A DNA stretch of 64,000 nucleotides from Sorghum bicolor (taxonomy: Eukaryota; Streptophyta; Magnoliopsida; Poales; Poaceae). The translations under genes were made by a program, and so were the position numbers. Positions 1 through 10,995 of this stretch are shown piece after piece. The stretch covers positions 6,249,997-6,313,996 of the forward strand of contig NC_012871.2 in the NCBI RefSeq assembly GCF_000003195.3, read 5' to 3'. The notes under the pieces were generated by a model. The model ran no database searches. It saw only the letters and a list, made by a program, of their open reading frames with translations, and was not told where the DNA came from. How positions within the stretch are numbered: the first letter of the stretch is position 1; every line of letters starts with the position of its first letter.

Positions 1-1188
1 TTTTCTTTTCTCACTCCCTAATCTTAGTAAGAACTTTGCTAAGGACATAATTAGCTTGTTGACCCTAAGGACTCACTAGTTTGCTTTGTAGAAGAACTCA
101 AGAAAGCCTTGGAGGTTTGCACAGGCTAAGGTCTGCTGCTTCCCAGTTCATTCTCCACTTGGACCATTCGGCCCTTAGGCCCTGTTTGGATTGTAGGAAT
201 TTTGAAGGAAAATCATAGGAATCAGAAAACGGAGGAAAGGTAGCTGAACTGAGCGTTTGGAACGGAGGAAAATTGCTTCCCTTTCCTTTGGATTCCTGTA
301 GCTGGATGCTGATTTCACAGGAAAGAAAACATCCATCGTGACATCTTGTTTTCTTTTCCTTTGCCAATGCCGAGGCAACTAGGGCTCATTGTCTTTCGTA
401 GCGGGTGTCATCGGAACATACTATATCCTGGAAACCTAACGACAGACTGCATTAGCACAAAAATCAAAGAAGAGGAAAAAGACCAAAGTGCTCAAGTGAA
501 CCACAGCAACCGTAGTAGGAGCAATGAAAAAAAAAATCACAAAATCGCATGTGGAGTCATGGACCGTCCACGATGCTTCAACTTATTTGCAGCTTTTTTT
601 ATAAAACGAAAGTTGTGTTTAGTGTTATGTTTAGCTTAAGCCATTAAGTTTCTAGCTAGACTCATAAATTCCTATGGTAGTCATGTTCCTGTGTTCCAAA
701 CACCACTTTCTGTAGAATTCCTATGTTTCTTCAATCCTATGTTTTCAACCTCTATTCCTTTCCTATTCCTATGTTTTTCTCTATTCCTCTGTTTTGCATT
801 CCTCCGTTCGTCCTTAGAGGCTGCGGCTCTGACCAGAAGGAGATGTGTTGCCAGCATTGGGTCCCACAATGTGACGGACCTCCACAATAGGCTCAGGTCC
901 AGTTCAGCATAAGCCTCATGACATCTTTTTTTCGGATTAAAAGATATTACTGTCGCTGCCTCTATAAACGTGTTTAACACAATCATGCTGGCAGAGGCGA
1001 ACTCTGCCGTGCCTCTTTAAATCCTTAATAATGCTCGCTGTGAAAACAGTTTTGGTAGAAGTGACCCTTACAGATATTTAATAATTGTCAACATCTTAAT
1101 TTTCTCTAGAAAGAGGAGACAAAAATTCAAAGAATATTTATCAATGTCAAATATTTTTACTGGTTAGTTTCATGCATAACAGTAAGTC
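1..1188. other. Intergenic DNA, no supported gene
   Basis: No coding region is supported here. Around 175-330 the text opens with GGCCCTGTTTGG and is rich in AGGAA-type words, and 660-800 carries the inverted flavour (ATTCCTAT repeats, TTCCAAACACC). This suggests a decayed terminal-inverted-repeat transposon, but I cannot align the two arms well enough to call it. All open frames are short and lack recognisable motifs. Confidence 0.4.
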
Positions 1189-1779
1189 CACTAGTACAGA
1201 AAAGCTCTACGCTGGCGGCGGACATTCTTTTTTACAGGCGATCTCAAATAAAAAACGTTCGTGAAAAGAAATTGGCAGGTCCGACTCAAGAACCGCTAGT
1301 GGAAACACATTTTTACTGACGATTTTCTTAAGTGAACCGCCAGTAAAAATTAATTTGCATAGGCCGCCACTAGAAATCATGTATTTCTATAGACGGTTTT
1401 CTTAAGAAACCGCCATTAAAATCAGACTTCTAAGAATTTGTCTATAGAAATAATTTGAAATTGATTTTTTTAGTTTTTTAAATGGCCTCGTATGAAAAAA
1501 ACCAACAAAACAAAAGTTATAGATCTTCAAAAGTTATGAAAATTTATGGTTAATAACTTTTTTATTTGAAATCATCCTGTCATCGAAAACTACATTCAAA
1601 TTTATCAAATTTGAAATTCAAATTTTGTAAAAGTTATAGATCTTGAAAAACTTATGAAACTTTATAGTTGAAAACTTTTTAATTTCGTTTAGGGCCTCAA
1701 ACAATCAGAATATGCTCGGTTTAGGATAACATGTGAGGAACCAAACTCTAATATAGGTATAAGTGAGTAATGGGTAAAG

Positions 1780-1825
1780 TAGCAGAGGAGGCTACTCGCG
1801 AGAGGGAGGTCGCGCGTTTGAATCC
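1780..1825 (+). other. tRNA-like A-box/B-box motif inside the CACTA element
   Basis: TAGCAGAGGAGG (1780-1791) resembles a pol III A box and GTTTGAATCC (1816-1825) resembles a B box, about 35 bp apart. No full cloverleaf can be drawn, so this is not called as a tRNA gene. It may be a captured tRNA or SINE head, or coincidence. Confidence 0.3.
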
Positions 1826-2147
1826 TGCCAGCTGCGTAGCACGTGATTTTACACGACTTGTGAGTTGTGGGCTTTCCATGAGATTTTATGTTGGCGGTTC
1901 TTAGTTAATTGCTAGTGGAAAGATTCATTTGCACTAGCCCCTAGCACTGGGCAATTTTACGCGACTTGCAACTTGTAGGCCCTCCTTGAGATTAACTTTT
2001 TATGGGCCTTCCCTAAGATTATTTTTTTCTATTTTAAAAACCTGATTTTATATTTTATGCACCATGCAGTTCTCAATTAACTTCTAGTAGAAAGATCTAT
2101 TTCCACTAGCCCTAGCGGAGGCGATTCTAATAAACGCCTGTAGAAAC

Positions 2148-3247
2148 TGTTAGAATATTAGACAATTTCCATGTCATTTTAATTTCATAAATTAACAATA
2201 TGATGATGACATATATGATATTGATAAATATAAATATGACATGAATCATAATTACGACATGTAACCATGATCCATAAAGCAAATCAAATATCAAAGCATA
2301 GCATGGTATATAATTATCTGTAACAGCACCAAACATGATATAACTATCAAAACAGATAAACAGATATACTGAAACAGAAAAACAGATACTAGCGAAACAA
2401 CAGAACTATAGAACAGAGACATATACGCAGAACTTAAACATAACAGGAACAGACAACAGATATCTTCTGAAACAACTAAACAGACCTACTGAAACAGGTA
2501 TGACACAACTATTGAACCTGCACGACAGAGCTACTGAAACAAACAGAGACAGAGCGACGTAAAACTGAGGGAAGACAAACAGATCATACCCTGAGACTCG
2601 CGCATTCAGATTTCCAGAACGTTGTCCTTCCTCGATCGCCATGGAGTAGAGACGAAGGTGAAGACGACGAACCAATCACCGGGAAGGAGAAGACGGCGAC
2701 CGGCAACACCAAGAGACCTCCGGAAAGAAGATGAACAACAGCAATGGAGTTGGGCAGTCACGTAGACGCTCCCCAAAAACCTAATTGCCGATCCCCCGTG
2801 CAAGGTCTCGAACGGCAAGGGCTCCGGAGGCACCTGCCCTCTCGCTCCTCTGTGCGCGCGAAGTTACGAGATGAGGATTCCTACTTTGCAACGGAACTGT
2901 GATCTGTATGTTCTCTCTTATTGTACCAAGGAGATGAGTCTCCTATTTATCCTTGTGGCTGGAGAGGAGAGGAGGGGAAGAGACTCCCCTGCTGGCGGCT
3001 GAGGAGACGGGCATCTGAAGGGTTTTCACGCGGAGTTGAAACTCCCTCAATTAATTATCGAAACACCCGCAGATAATGAGTTGAAACTCCGACATAATTG
3101 AGGTGAAACTCCTGTACCATCAGCCAGCCACTCCAACCCTTGGACTTGCTCCTATTTGGTACAATGTATATATTGTCCATAATTACACACCATAGCGTTT
3201 ATTGATTTATTAAATCTAAATGGGTCTAACCCATAATAAATCCAACA
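2148..3247. mobile_element. Solo LTR, 1.1 kb, TSD GAAAC
   Basis: The unit begins TGTTAGAATATTAG and ends AATCCAACA, that is TG...CA ends with the short inverted repeat TGTT(A/G)GA/TCCAACA. It is flanked on both sides by GAAAC (2143-2147 and 3248-3252), a perfect 5-bp target duplication. Nothing internal to a retrotransposon (primer-binding site, gag, pol) is found, so it is a solo LTR left by recombination between two LTRs. The family is not recognised; ends and size would suit a Ty1/copia element. A C-poor stretch at about 2340-2560 repeats (C/A)TACTGAAACA and may be part of U3. Confidence 0.8.
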
Positions 3248-3310
3248 GAAACTAGTGGGTCATACATACATCGTGCACACCCAGCACATGGCATGTCAAT
3301 TCAACATTAA

Positions 3311-3557
3311 GGGGCTGTTTAGTTAGAAAATTTTTTGGTTTTGGCTTCTGTAACATTTTCGTTTGTATTTTATAATTATTGTACAATCATGGATTAACTA
3401 GTTTCAAAGAAATTCGTCTCGCAAACTACAGACGAACTATACAATTAGTTATATTTTTTCATCTATAATGCTCTATGCATGTATGCATGTGCCATAAGAT
3501 TATATATGACAAAAAATCTTAAAAACTTTGCAACAATTTTCATGAACTAAATAGCCC
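3311..3557. mobile_element. Tourist-like MITE, family A copy 1
   Basis: Terminal inverted repeats are GGGGCTGTTTAGTT at the left and AACTAAATAGCCC at the right. The interior holds ATTCGTCTCGCAAACTACAG, a core shared in recognisable form with the copies at 3922, 17234 and 23885. The 247-bp size and non-coding content fit a PIF/Harbinger (Tourist) MITE; the 3-bp target duplication is not clean in this copy. Confidence 0.7.
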
Positions 3558-3921
3558 ATATCGCTGCAGCCGTGTGGATGGAATCCGTCCATCCCCAGGT
3601 ATATACTATAACTGTAATAAATAATATGTGAGTACTGTAATACTTCTGGATAGAGTATATAATGCTGGTTTGCTGGTGGTTGACTAATACCATTGACTCT
3701 TTCAGTTAATTCGATCGGCTACTTGTACTTAGATTCATTCATAGAATCGTACTGCATGCCATGCCAAAAAAATAAAGCTAGTCAACGACGTATTATATTG
3801 ATTGTCAAATAAAAAATGCGTGTCGAGTCAAAGAAAACGTCGACATACTCTATCCAGTTAGCAATTAATGCATGGCGGCTTATATATTTTCGCAGAATAA
3901 CGCTCGTCTACTCCCCATCTA

Positions 3922-4143
3922 GGTCTAGTTTGCGGAAATTTTTAGATTTTATTACCGTAACACTTTCATTTATATTTGATAATTTTATTTAATTATAGAC
4001 TAACTATTAAATTTAAAATATTTATCTCACAAATTACATTGTATAATTATTATTTTTATCTATATTTAATGTTCTCTGTACTCATCTAAAGATTCAATAT
4101 AACAATGCTGAATCTTAAAAATTTTTGACAACTAAACAAGGCC
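3922..4143. mobile_element. Tourist-like MITE, family A copy 2
   Basis: Ends are GGTCTAGTTTG and AACTAAACAAGGCC, with the family core present as a decayed ATTTATCTCACAAATTACAT. It is more diverged than copies 1 and 3, so probably an older insertion. Confidence 0.6.
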
Positions 4144-6034
4144 TTATTGTCTATGCTTGAGTTTATACTAGTACGTGTTAATTAATGGCGGCTGCAATAT
4201 ATATTTTTGCGCTTAGCCGCCGGCTCTTCCACGTAGTACTTAGAGTATACTCGAGATCGTCTACTCCCCATTCTCTGTGCTGTGCTTGAGGGTTTTTTTA
4301 AAAGAAACTTGTGCTTGAGTGCGTGTTTGTACACGCACGCACTTCATGTTTTGCGACTTCATTAGCCGGCTCTTCCACGTTTCACGCATTCCACTACAAA
4401 TGTATGAGAGTGATATATATGTAAAAATCGAAAGGGAGAATTATCTCACCGTGGACTTGATTCAAAAGCATGCACAAGAAAACGTACGACGTGGTGGTGC
4501 GTCGATCGTCCCTATGCATGCATGTTCAAAGCGTCAAAACCTTGTGCATAGAAAACCATGCACACGGTACGGTAAATGCGCGTCATCTTTGGTTCCAGTC
4601 GAAGCGTCCGTATATATGTGCGAGTTTTAACTAGCTTATATTGTTACACCACACCCTAAATTGACAGTTTTCATCACTTGCATGCACACTATTAAATCCG
4701 ATTATGTTTCCACCGGCCTTTCAATCCCTAAACTCAACGAATTTCAAATGTCTATAGAAACCATGATAATATCTACATTGGGAGCGCCGTAATACCACGG
4801 GAGAGACTCCGAGGAGGGTGGTGGACCCATCCACCCTAGGAATTGATCCTTTTTATGGATAAATATTTGAGTTGGGAGTTGCAGCTTTCAAAAATAGAAG
4901 GAGTATAAGAATTGTATTTATCTTTCTAAATTTATTGACGTCGATTTCAATTTGCAACATTATTATTGCCACAGCTGTTCATATTTTAAAATTAAGTAGC
5001 TATTGGAGTGAGTGACAAAGGGTTGCTCCAATAAAAGGCATCTGTACCTTCCTTGTCTTTTGGTCAAAAGCATCCGTGCATGTGAATGAACAAAGCCTGC
5101 TACCTGTATTCCCTCCATTTAGAAAAATGTAATTCTTGTCTTTGAGTTAAATAGTTTTAAGTTTGTTTCGCAAAAAAAAAGTTCTATGTTTGACCCAAAT
5201 CTTTATATATTCGTATTACATACCATTTATATATGGTACCAAATAAATATCATTAGAGTAATCATAGAATATATATTTCTTGCAGTGTGTATCTAGTTGG
5301 ACTATAAATTTAATGGCATTCTATAAAAGGGAATCAAAAGTTAATGGCATGTTCTATAAATTTAATCAGAAGTGTGTGAGTTGTTGTTGGGGGACATATA
5401 TATATATATGCATGCCGTCCAGGCAACTAAGTACTTTGTCTTTGGGACAGTTCGATCTAGAGCTGTCCCTCAGTAGCGCTAAGAACAAGAGACAGGAACG
5501 ACATGAGTGTTGTTAAAATCTACGCCTCTTTTTCTTACAAATCACGTCCAAAACTGGAATCTACGGAGCAAACTACAAGCTTTCACCTTTTGATTCCCTT
5601 ATGCGTGCTGCAATCTGTTTGTTTGCTAAAGCTACGTGCCATTTATATAATGCAAACAATTTCGATGGTGGCCAAATCCTGAAGGACTAGAAAACTAAAT
5701 AAAGGACTTGGTCGTCATTGATGGTGTGCCCTAATCCAGTGTTACGACGAATGAGCGAGAGCAACTGAACGATGATTCCTATGTGCGTGTGTGTTGGATC
5801 ATATCCCTGCTTTGCTTTGTCTTGGCAGTAAAAGTCTAATTTCTCAACTGTTTTGGTCGCAAACTCGATGGAGTAAGACGCATAAAGCAGCTAGATTAGT
5901 TTTGTCAGCTAGCTTAGTTTTTCCTTTTAATCTTATACATTTCTTTCTGCTTACATCGATCGGACAATAATTTCTTATATGTTCATCTTGACCCCACTAT
6001 ATATATGTGTCTACATCCCCTATCCCAGTGCGTA

Positions 6035-6182
6035 CTCCCTCCGCTCTAAATTATAAGCCGTTTTGACTATTTTATACATAAATTAGCTATATATCTAGAC
6101 ATATGTTGTATTTCGATACATAGCAGAATAGATATATATAAAAAAAGTCAAAGCGACTTAAAATTTGAAACAAAAGAGAGAG
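6035..6182. mobile_element. Stowaway-like MITE
   Basis: The element starts CTCCCTCCGCTCTAAATTAT and ends with GAGAGAG, flanked by TA on both sides (6033-6034 and 6183-6184). GTCAAAGCGACTTA near the right end pairs with TAAGCCGTTTTGAC near the left. These are Stowaway (Tc1/mariner) hallmarks. Confidence 0.7.
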
Positions 6183-6651
6183 TAGTAAATATAAAAGAAA
6201 TTCGGACCACCCTTGACCTCCTTATTATTAGTACTACCACCTCAGTAGTCCTCTTATGCCACGCATAAGTTTATACATTATTACGTAGTTCTCTGAAATT
6301 TTCATGGTTCTCATACATTATATATATAGGAGTAGCATGTTGAACCGTGAACCAAGAACAATACAGTACTGCAGCCACACACACCCATGACAATATCACC
6401 TGGTATTCAGCGTATATATAATTAACTTATAACGAGCTATTTAAACTTTATATATACAGTAACTCTAACACGGCCCCTCAAATCAGAGCTCATACTTACT
6501 TTTGTGGATTTGGCCGTTTTCATCCACTCTAATATAGTCTTCAAATCCATTCTAGTAGGCACTAGCTTATGGGACCCACTCATCATTTAGCCAAATCTCT
6601 TCCATCATTCCAACTGACTGAGCTACGGGAATGTGAGCGTGAGGAGGATTA

Positions 6652-6965
6652 GGGCAGTCTCAGTGGAGAGTTTCATGGCGTTGTTTCCAAGACTACCATG
6701 TCATGTGAAATGAAATGAAACTTGGATGAAACACTCACTCTCAATGGAGAGTTTCATTTCATATAGTTTCATAGGCATTTAATTCCAAGGCTCATAGAGA
6801 GTTGGTAATTGTGCCAAGAGAGTTTCATCTAGATGAACCCCATTTCTTCTCTCTCTTCTTAAATACACTGCCATGTCATCAAAAAAGCCTATGTGGCAAC
6901 ATATTTAATACAAATGAAACTCACATGAAACTCCCACATAAAACACGGTGGAGTTGAGTGACATA
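6652..6965. mobile_element. Probable MITE with GAGAGTTTCAT repeats
   Basis: The left end GGGCAGTCTCAGTGGAGAG matches the common grass Tourist style, and the body repeats AGAGTTTCAT-type words in both orientations. The matching right terminus is decayed, so the right limit is approximate. Confidence 0.45.
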
Positions 6966-8446
6966 CATCGTTCTCCAATTGTCTGAGCTATAAGGGCATA
7001 ATAGGGCGAGAAGAACCAAAGAAAACATAATAGTGGGGTGAGTGACTTGCCAAAAAGAGCTACACTGAATGGGTCAGGATGAGCTAGGCGTCGGTATTGG
7101 AGCCGCCAGGGTGGGGTATATAGGGTGATAATGTGGGAGACAGTCTTGATGAAAAATAGACGTGCGTCAATGAGTTGGAGAAAAAAAATCTAGTAAAAAG
7201 TGGGGAGCTCTCTATGCATCATGGAAGATGGGGATGGGAACATAAAGATTAAGGGGCCTGTGTTTAAAGTAAGGACTCGAATAAAGTTCTATTAAATTAT
7301 ATTTTTTATGTTTTGGCAAAAAGAAGAGTATAGGTCATGTTTCCTAAGGTAACGCGATGGTGACATGCTGTGCTCTAAATAGTTTATATTTGTGTGAAAT
7401 CAAATATAAAACCCAGTACTACACAAATAAATATTTGAATTTTGAACTGAAGTATTCAATTATTTAACTAAAATACTACTCTTATTAGTTAAGTATATCC
7501 CAGATATATCATCATATACTTTGACCAATCACATAGCATTGATAGATTGAGAACACGGTATTTTGGCCGGTGCGTGTTTATCGTGAGAATTCTCGTGACG
7601 CGAGAAGAGTCGCCTCGCGGTACAAGACTTGCACCGTATGCTTACGTGGGACCGTGTTTCAGACGTGGCACCTATGAGCGAATAGTGCGCCCTAAAGTCC
7701 GCAATAACATGACACGTCACCCTTGGTCTTGCGTATAAACGCTGGCTAGGCCCAGTCCTGAAGTTTTTTTTTTAAAAAAATTTAATTGAATGTGTACATT
7801 AAATTATGAGCTTCCTCCTTCAGCTGCAAGACTCACGTACCCCGTTCGTTTATCTGATAAGTTATGATAAAAAGTACTATTCACTGATAATATATTCGGT
7901 TGATTTGTTGTCTTACGCCCTATTCATTTGATCTTGAGATGGGAGAGATTGAAGGTAGCAGGATCTTGATTTGTAGCAGATTAAATCCCTCTCGGTTCCT
8001 TCTCACCTTTTGGGTTTGGGATCAAACGACCTTAACCTGAAGGGGAAGGTGGATCATTTGTTGAGTGCATTCCAGGCCGAGCTTGTGTCCTGCTTGCAAA
8101 GAGTTCATGCGGTACTATAGAGACCAACGATCCACGCGCGCTCATGGTTCAGCCAAGCTTTTGCTTCGTTGTCGTGTTCTGCTATGGCTGAGGTTGGTTT
8201 GGTAGAAGAACTAAAGTTCTTAGACCAGTTTTAGTGGGGTCTTGTCATTGTTTTCATACTGCTATGTGTTGAAAAACAGTGTAGACAAGTTTTATCCCTA
8301 TGAAACTTATTTCATCTCATGAAACTTTTTATCTTATCTCTCTTTATGAACATTATTATGCCACAACAACTTATTTAATGTCCATAAAACCTTATTAAGA
8401 TTGGCTTTAGTGGCCTCAGATTTCATAATAGAAAGGAGTGTATTGC

Positions 8447-8451
8447 ATCAC
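8447..8451 (+). repeat. Target-site duplication ATCAC (left)
   Basis: ATCAC here is repeated exactly at 16260-16264, immediately outside the two LTRs of the element at 8452-16259. Confidence 0.9.
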
Positions 8452-10949
8452 TGTCACACCCATATTTTAAGAACAAAATAGGATGCATAAAAGACTCATA
8501 TGTGCCCCAGGAATAGTCGCACACATAAGTAGACAAATCTCAAATGTACCATTGCAGTGTTTATTACATAGCGAAATATATATTGAATCACATAGTCTCA
8601 TACAAAAATGATAGCATAAAGTAAACAACGCTCTCGACGGAAGCTCCACACAGGGACACTGTTGACTGGTTGACTCCAAACCTAGTACTCATAACGGTAA
8701 TCTTCATTCCAGTCATCTTCATTATCATATCCTGAGGTGTTGGGAAATTGCAAGGGTGAGCACATATCGTACTCAACAAGTATAACCAGGGGTTCATGAG
8801 GCTCAATTAGCTGACACTGGTTTGACTGCATTTAGCTTTTAATAGTGGATAGCATGTTCATAATTAAATAGCAATTGTCAAGGAAGCATAAATAATCCAT
8901 TAATCCCATGATCAAGTGTAAGCATAATTAACTCATAGCATAAACAATAATCAAATGAACATAATAACATAACAAGCTCATCATCTTAATGTAGATGTCC
9001 CCAAGGCCGCTCCTGACCGTGAGCTCGGCTAGTATACCAGTTTTACACTCTGCAGAGGTTGTACATCTTTACCCATGAGTCATGATTTACCCTTTCGCCC
9101 GAGGTAGCTAATCTCTTAACCCCCTTCCTAGGGAGGTCGGCAGGGATCACTATGAAGCCTTTCAAAAGTTCGTCTAACAAGTTAGGGCCGCAAGGTTTCC
9201 TTTGCGCGCAGATATAGAGCCCCCCTTCCGATGGCACAATGACTCGCAGCCTATACTCATACAGACAGAGGCCACACTATACCCAAAACGGTTCAGCCCC
9301 TCCGCCCTTTCGGGTAACCGCTAACAAGCTAGAAAAGGGCTTCATACTGAGCTAAAGCCAGAGCCATAATAGCCCTCATGGTTGCACTGTTATCCCAGGT
9401 GATCACGTACAGACAAGATCTCGTACAGTTATTTGTCATTCTTTTATGTTCATTGCATAGCTATTAATCATCTTACAAGATCATGGATTATATCAAGCAC
9501 TAGCACATCTACACCAAATGCATATCAAGTAGGTAGCAAGGAATACAGGTAACAATCATCTATGATTTTGCTAAGGTCGACAAGGTGATAGCATGCATAT
9601 GAGATATATGTGTACTTAAGTGAATAGGTAACAAGGATGATCCCAAGTTATACTTGCCTTGCTCAAAGCTCTCCTGAGCCTGCTGGTCCTCAAAAGCTTG
9701 GTCTTGGTCACCAACGTACGGCTCACCGTCTATTCCCAAACATCAATCAACAACACGCAATCCAATGGAGACAATCATACACAAAGCAAACAAGGTAAAA
9801 TTAGAACATTACACCAAACAGTGGTAAAACAAATATAAAAGTTTATCAAAATATTCTACGCAGCGCTACGATCACACAAACGTAAAGTTCACGAAAATCG
9901 GAATTAAAACGTGAAAGATATGAATTTTCTAAGATTTCCTATAGAGAAATAATTAATTAAATGCTACTGCAGAATTAAAAAGTTTCAAAACAGTAAACTA
10001 ATATTTCTAACATGTAGAGCATATAATTACGAACCTGACGCAATTTGAATGGATAAAAACGGAGTTAAAACGAATATTTTATGAGCAAAACAAAATCAGT
10101 GGCAATCTTGTAAATAGCAGAAAAAGCATTTTTTTTTCAACCGACCGTCACCAGCTCCGGTGCGGTGGCTCCATTGCCGGAGCTCGCCGGCGACGACGGA
10201 CTTCTCGATTCCGAGCACCGTTTCGCGAAAGGAAAACACCGGGATGAAGAGGAGCTCACCACGATCTCGTCTAAGCGCTTGGTTGGGGCCGAGAAGGTGC
10301 AGAGACGGCGCGCGGTGATGGAGGCTAGAGCACGAGCTCGGCGAGATCCGGTTTGTGCTCTAATGGCGGCTAGGGCTCGGATTATGGAGCTTGGGGACAA
10401 AAGGGGAAGCTGCAGGGTGGCGTGAGCGCTTTATAGGGCTCCGGGAAGATCTCCTACTCGATAACTCCCGTGGAAATCGGGATTTGCCAACGGAAGCCGG
10501 AGTTCTCCTCGGTTACGCAAGGAAGAAGGAGACACTGTGCTGCGGACCCGAGACGTCAGTGAGAGAAAAGGGCGGGGTCCGGTCGCCAGAGACTGAGAGA
10601 GGGGGGCGCTGCGGGGGGCCGTTTTGGGCCGCGGGGAAAGGGGGAAACTGGACCGAGGCCGCTGCCTGGCCGAGATCAGCTGGCTCCTTTCCCTTTTTTT
10701 TCTTTTCTATTTTACTTTCCAAAGCCTTTTCAAAAGATAATTTGAATGCAAATAAACTCTCACAAAAAAAAACAGCAAGCATAGAATAAGATGTGCTCCA
10801 GCATGATTACAAAACATGTTTCTAAGCTTATGATGAATTTTAATTTCAACAAAAATTTATTTGTTTTCTAATTTAAATGCTCACAAAAAAATATTCAAAT
10901 AAATCAAATTAAAATCCTATTTCTTGAAAATCAGATTTCGGGTGTTACA
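8452..10949 (-). repeat. LTR (3' LTR of the minus-strand chromovirus)
   Basis: 2,498 bp, TGTCACACCC...GGGTGTTACA. It is nearly identical to 13761-16259: a C run of 6 at 9220-9225 against 5 at 14529-14533, A at 9397 against G at 14705, and a T run of 8 at 10694-10701 against 10 at 16002-16011. GC-rich text at about 10140-10690 makes long non-coding open frames on both strands. Confidence 0.93.
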
Positions 10950-10963
10950 AACTCTACCCCCTT
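10950..10963 (-). promoter_or_regulatory. Polypurine tract
   Basis: Read on the minus strand this is AAGGGGGTAGAGTT, directly abutting the 3' LTR. It is the expected primer site for plus-strand DNA synthesis. Confidence 0.8.
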
Positions 10964-10995
10964 AGGAGAATCTCGTCCTCGAGATTGAACGGTGC

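Larger units (their letters stand above)
1189..3257. mobile_element. CACTA-like non-autonomous transposon (split by a solo LTR)
   Basis: The left end reads CACTAGTACAGAAAAG, and the right end, read in reverse complement, is CACTAGTTTCTACAGGCG once the solo LTR at 2148-3247 is removed. Inside, short units recur in both orientations (CCGCCAGTAAAAA at about 1329 and related words; a CTAGTGGAAAGATTCATTTG-like unit near 1910 and again near 2085), as expected for CACTA subterminal repeats. No transposase is present, so the element is about 0.97 kb and non-autonomous. A candidate 3-bp duplication is GTC (1186-1188), found again at 3259-3261 with one extra G between, so the duplication is not certain. 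Confidence 0.6.
3258..8451. other. AT-rich intergenic DNA with MITEs
   Basis: No gene is supported. The stretch contains the MITEs listed separately at 3311, 3922, 6035 and 6652, a partial Stowaway-like end near 5110 (TTCCCTCCATTTAG), and degenerate MITE-like text near 7850-8050 and 8215-8440. Open frames here are under about 105 codons and show no recognisable domain. Confidence 0.5.

Noticed and set aside
1780..1840. Possible tRNA gene
   Set aside because: Only the two internal box motifs fit; the acceptor stem and anticodon arm cannot be formed.
4319..4630. 103-codon plus-strand frame
   Set aside because: No domain, no codon bias, no splice or promoter context; within ordinary length for AT-mixed intergenic sequence.
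10137..10789. Overlapping frames of 86-132 codons repeated at 15445-16092
   Set aside because: They lie in the GC-rich part of the two identical LTRs and appear on both strands; they are not genes.
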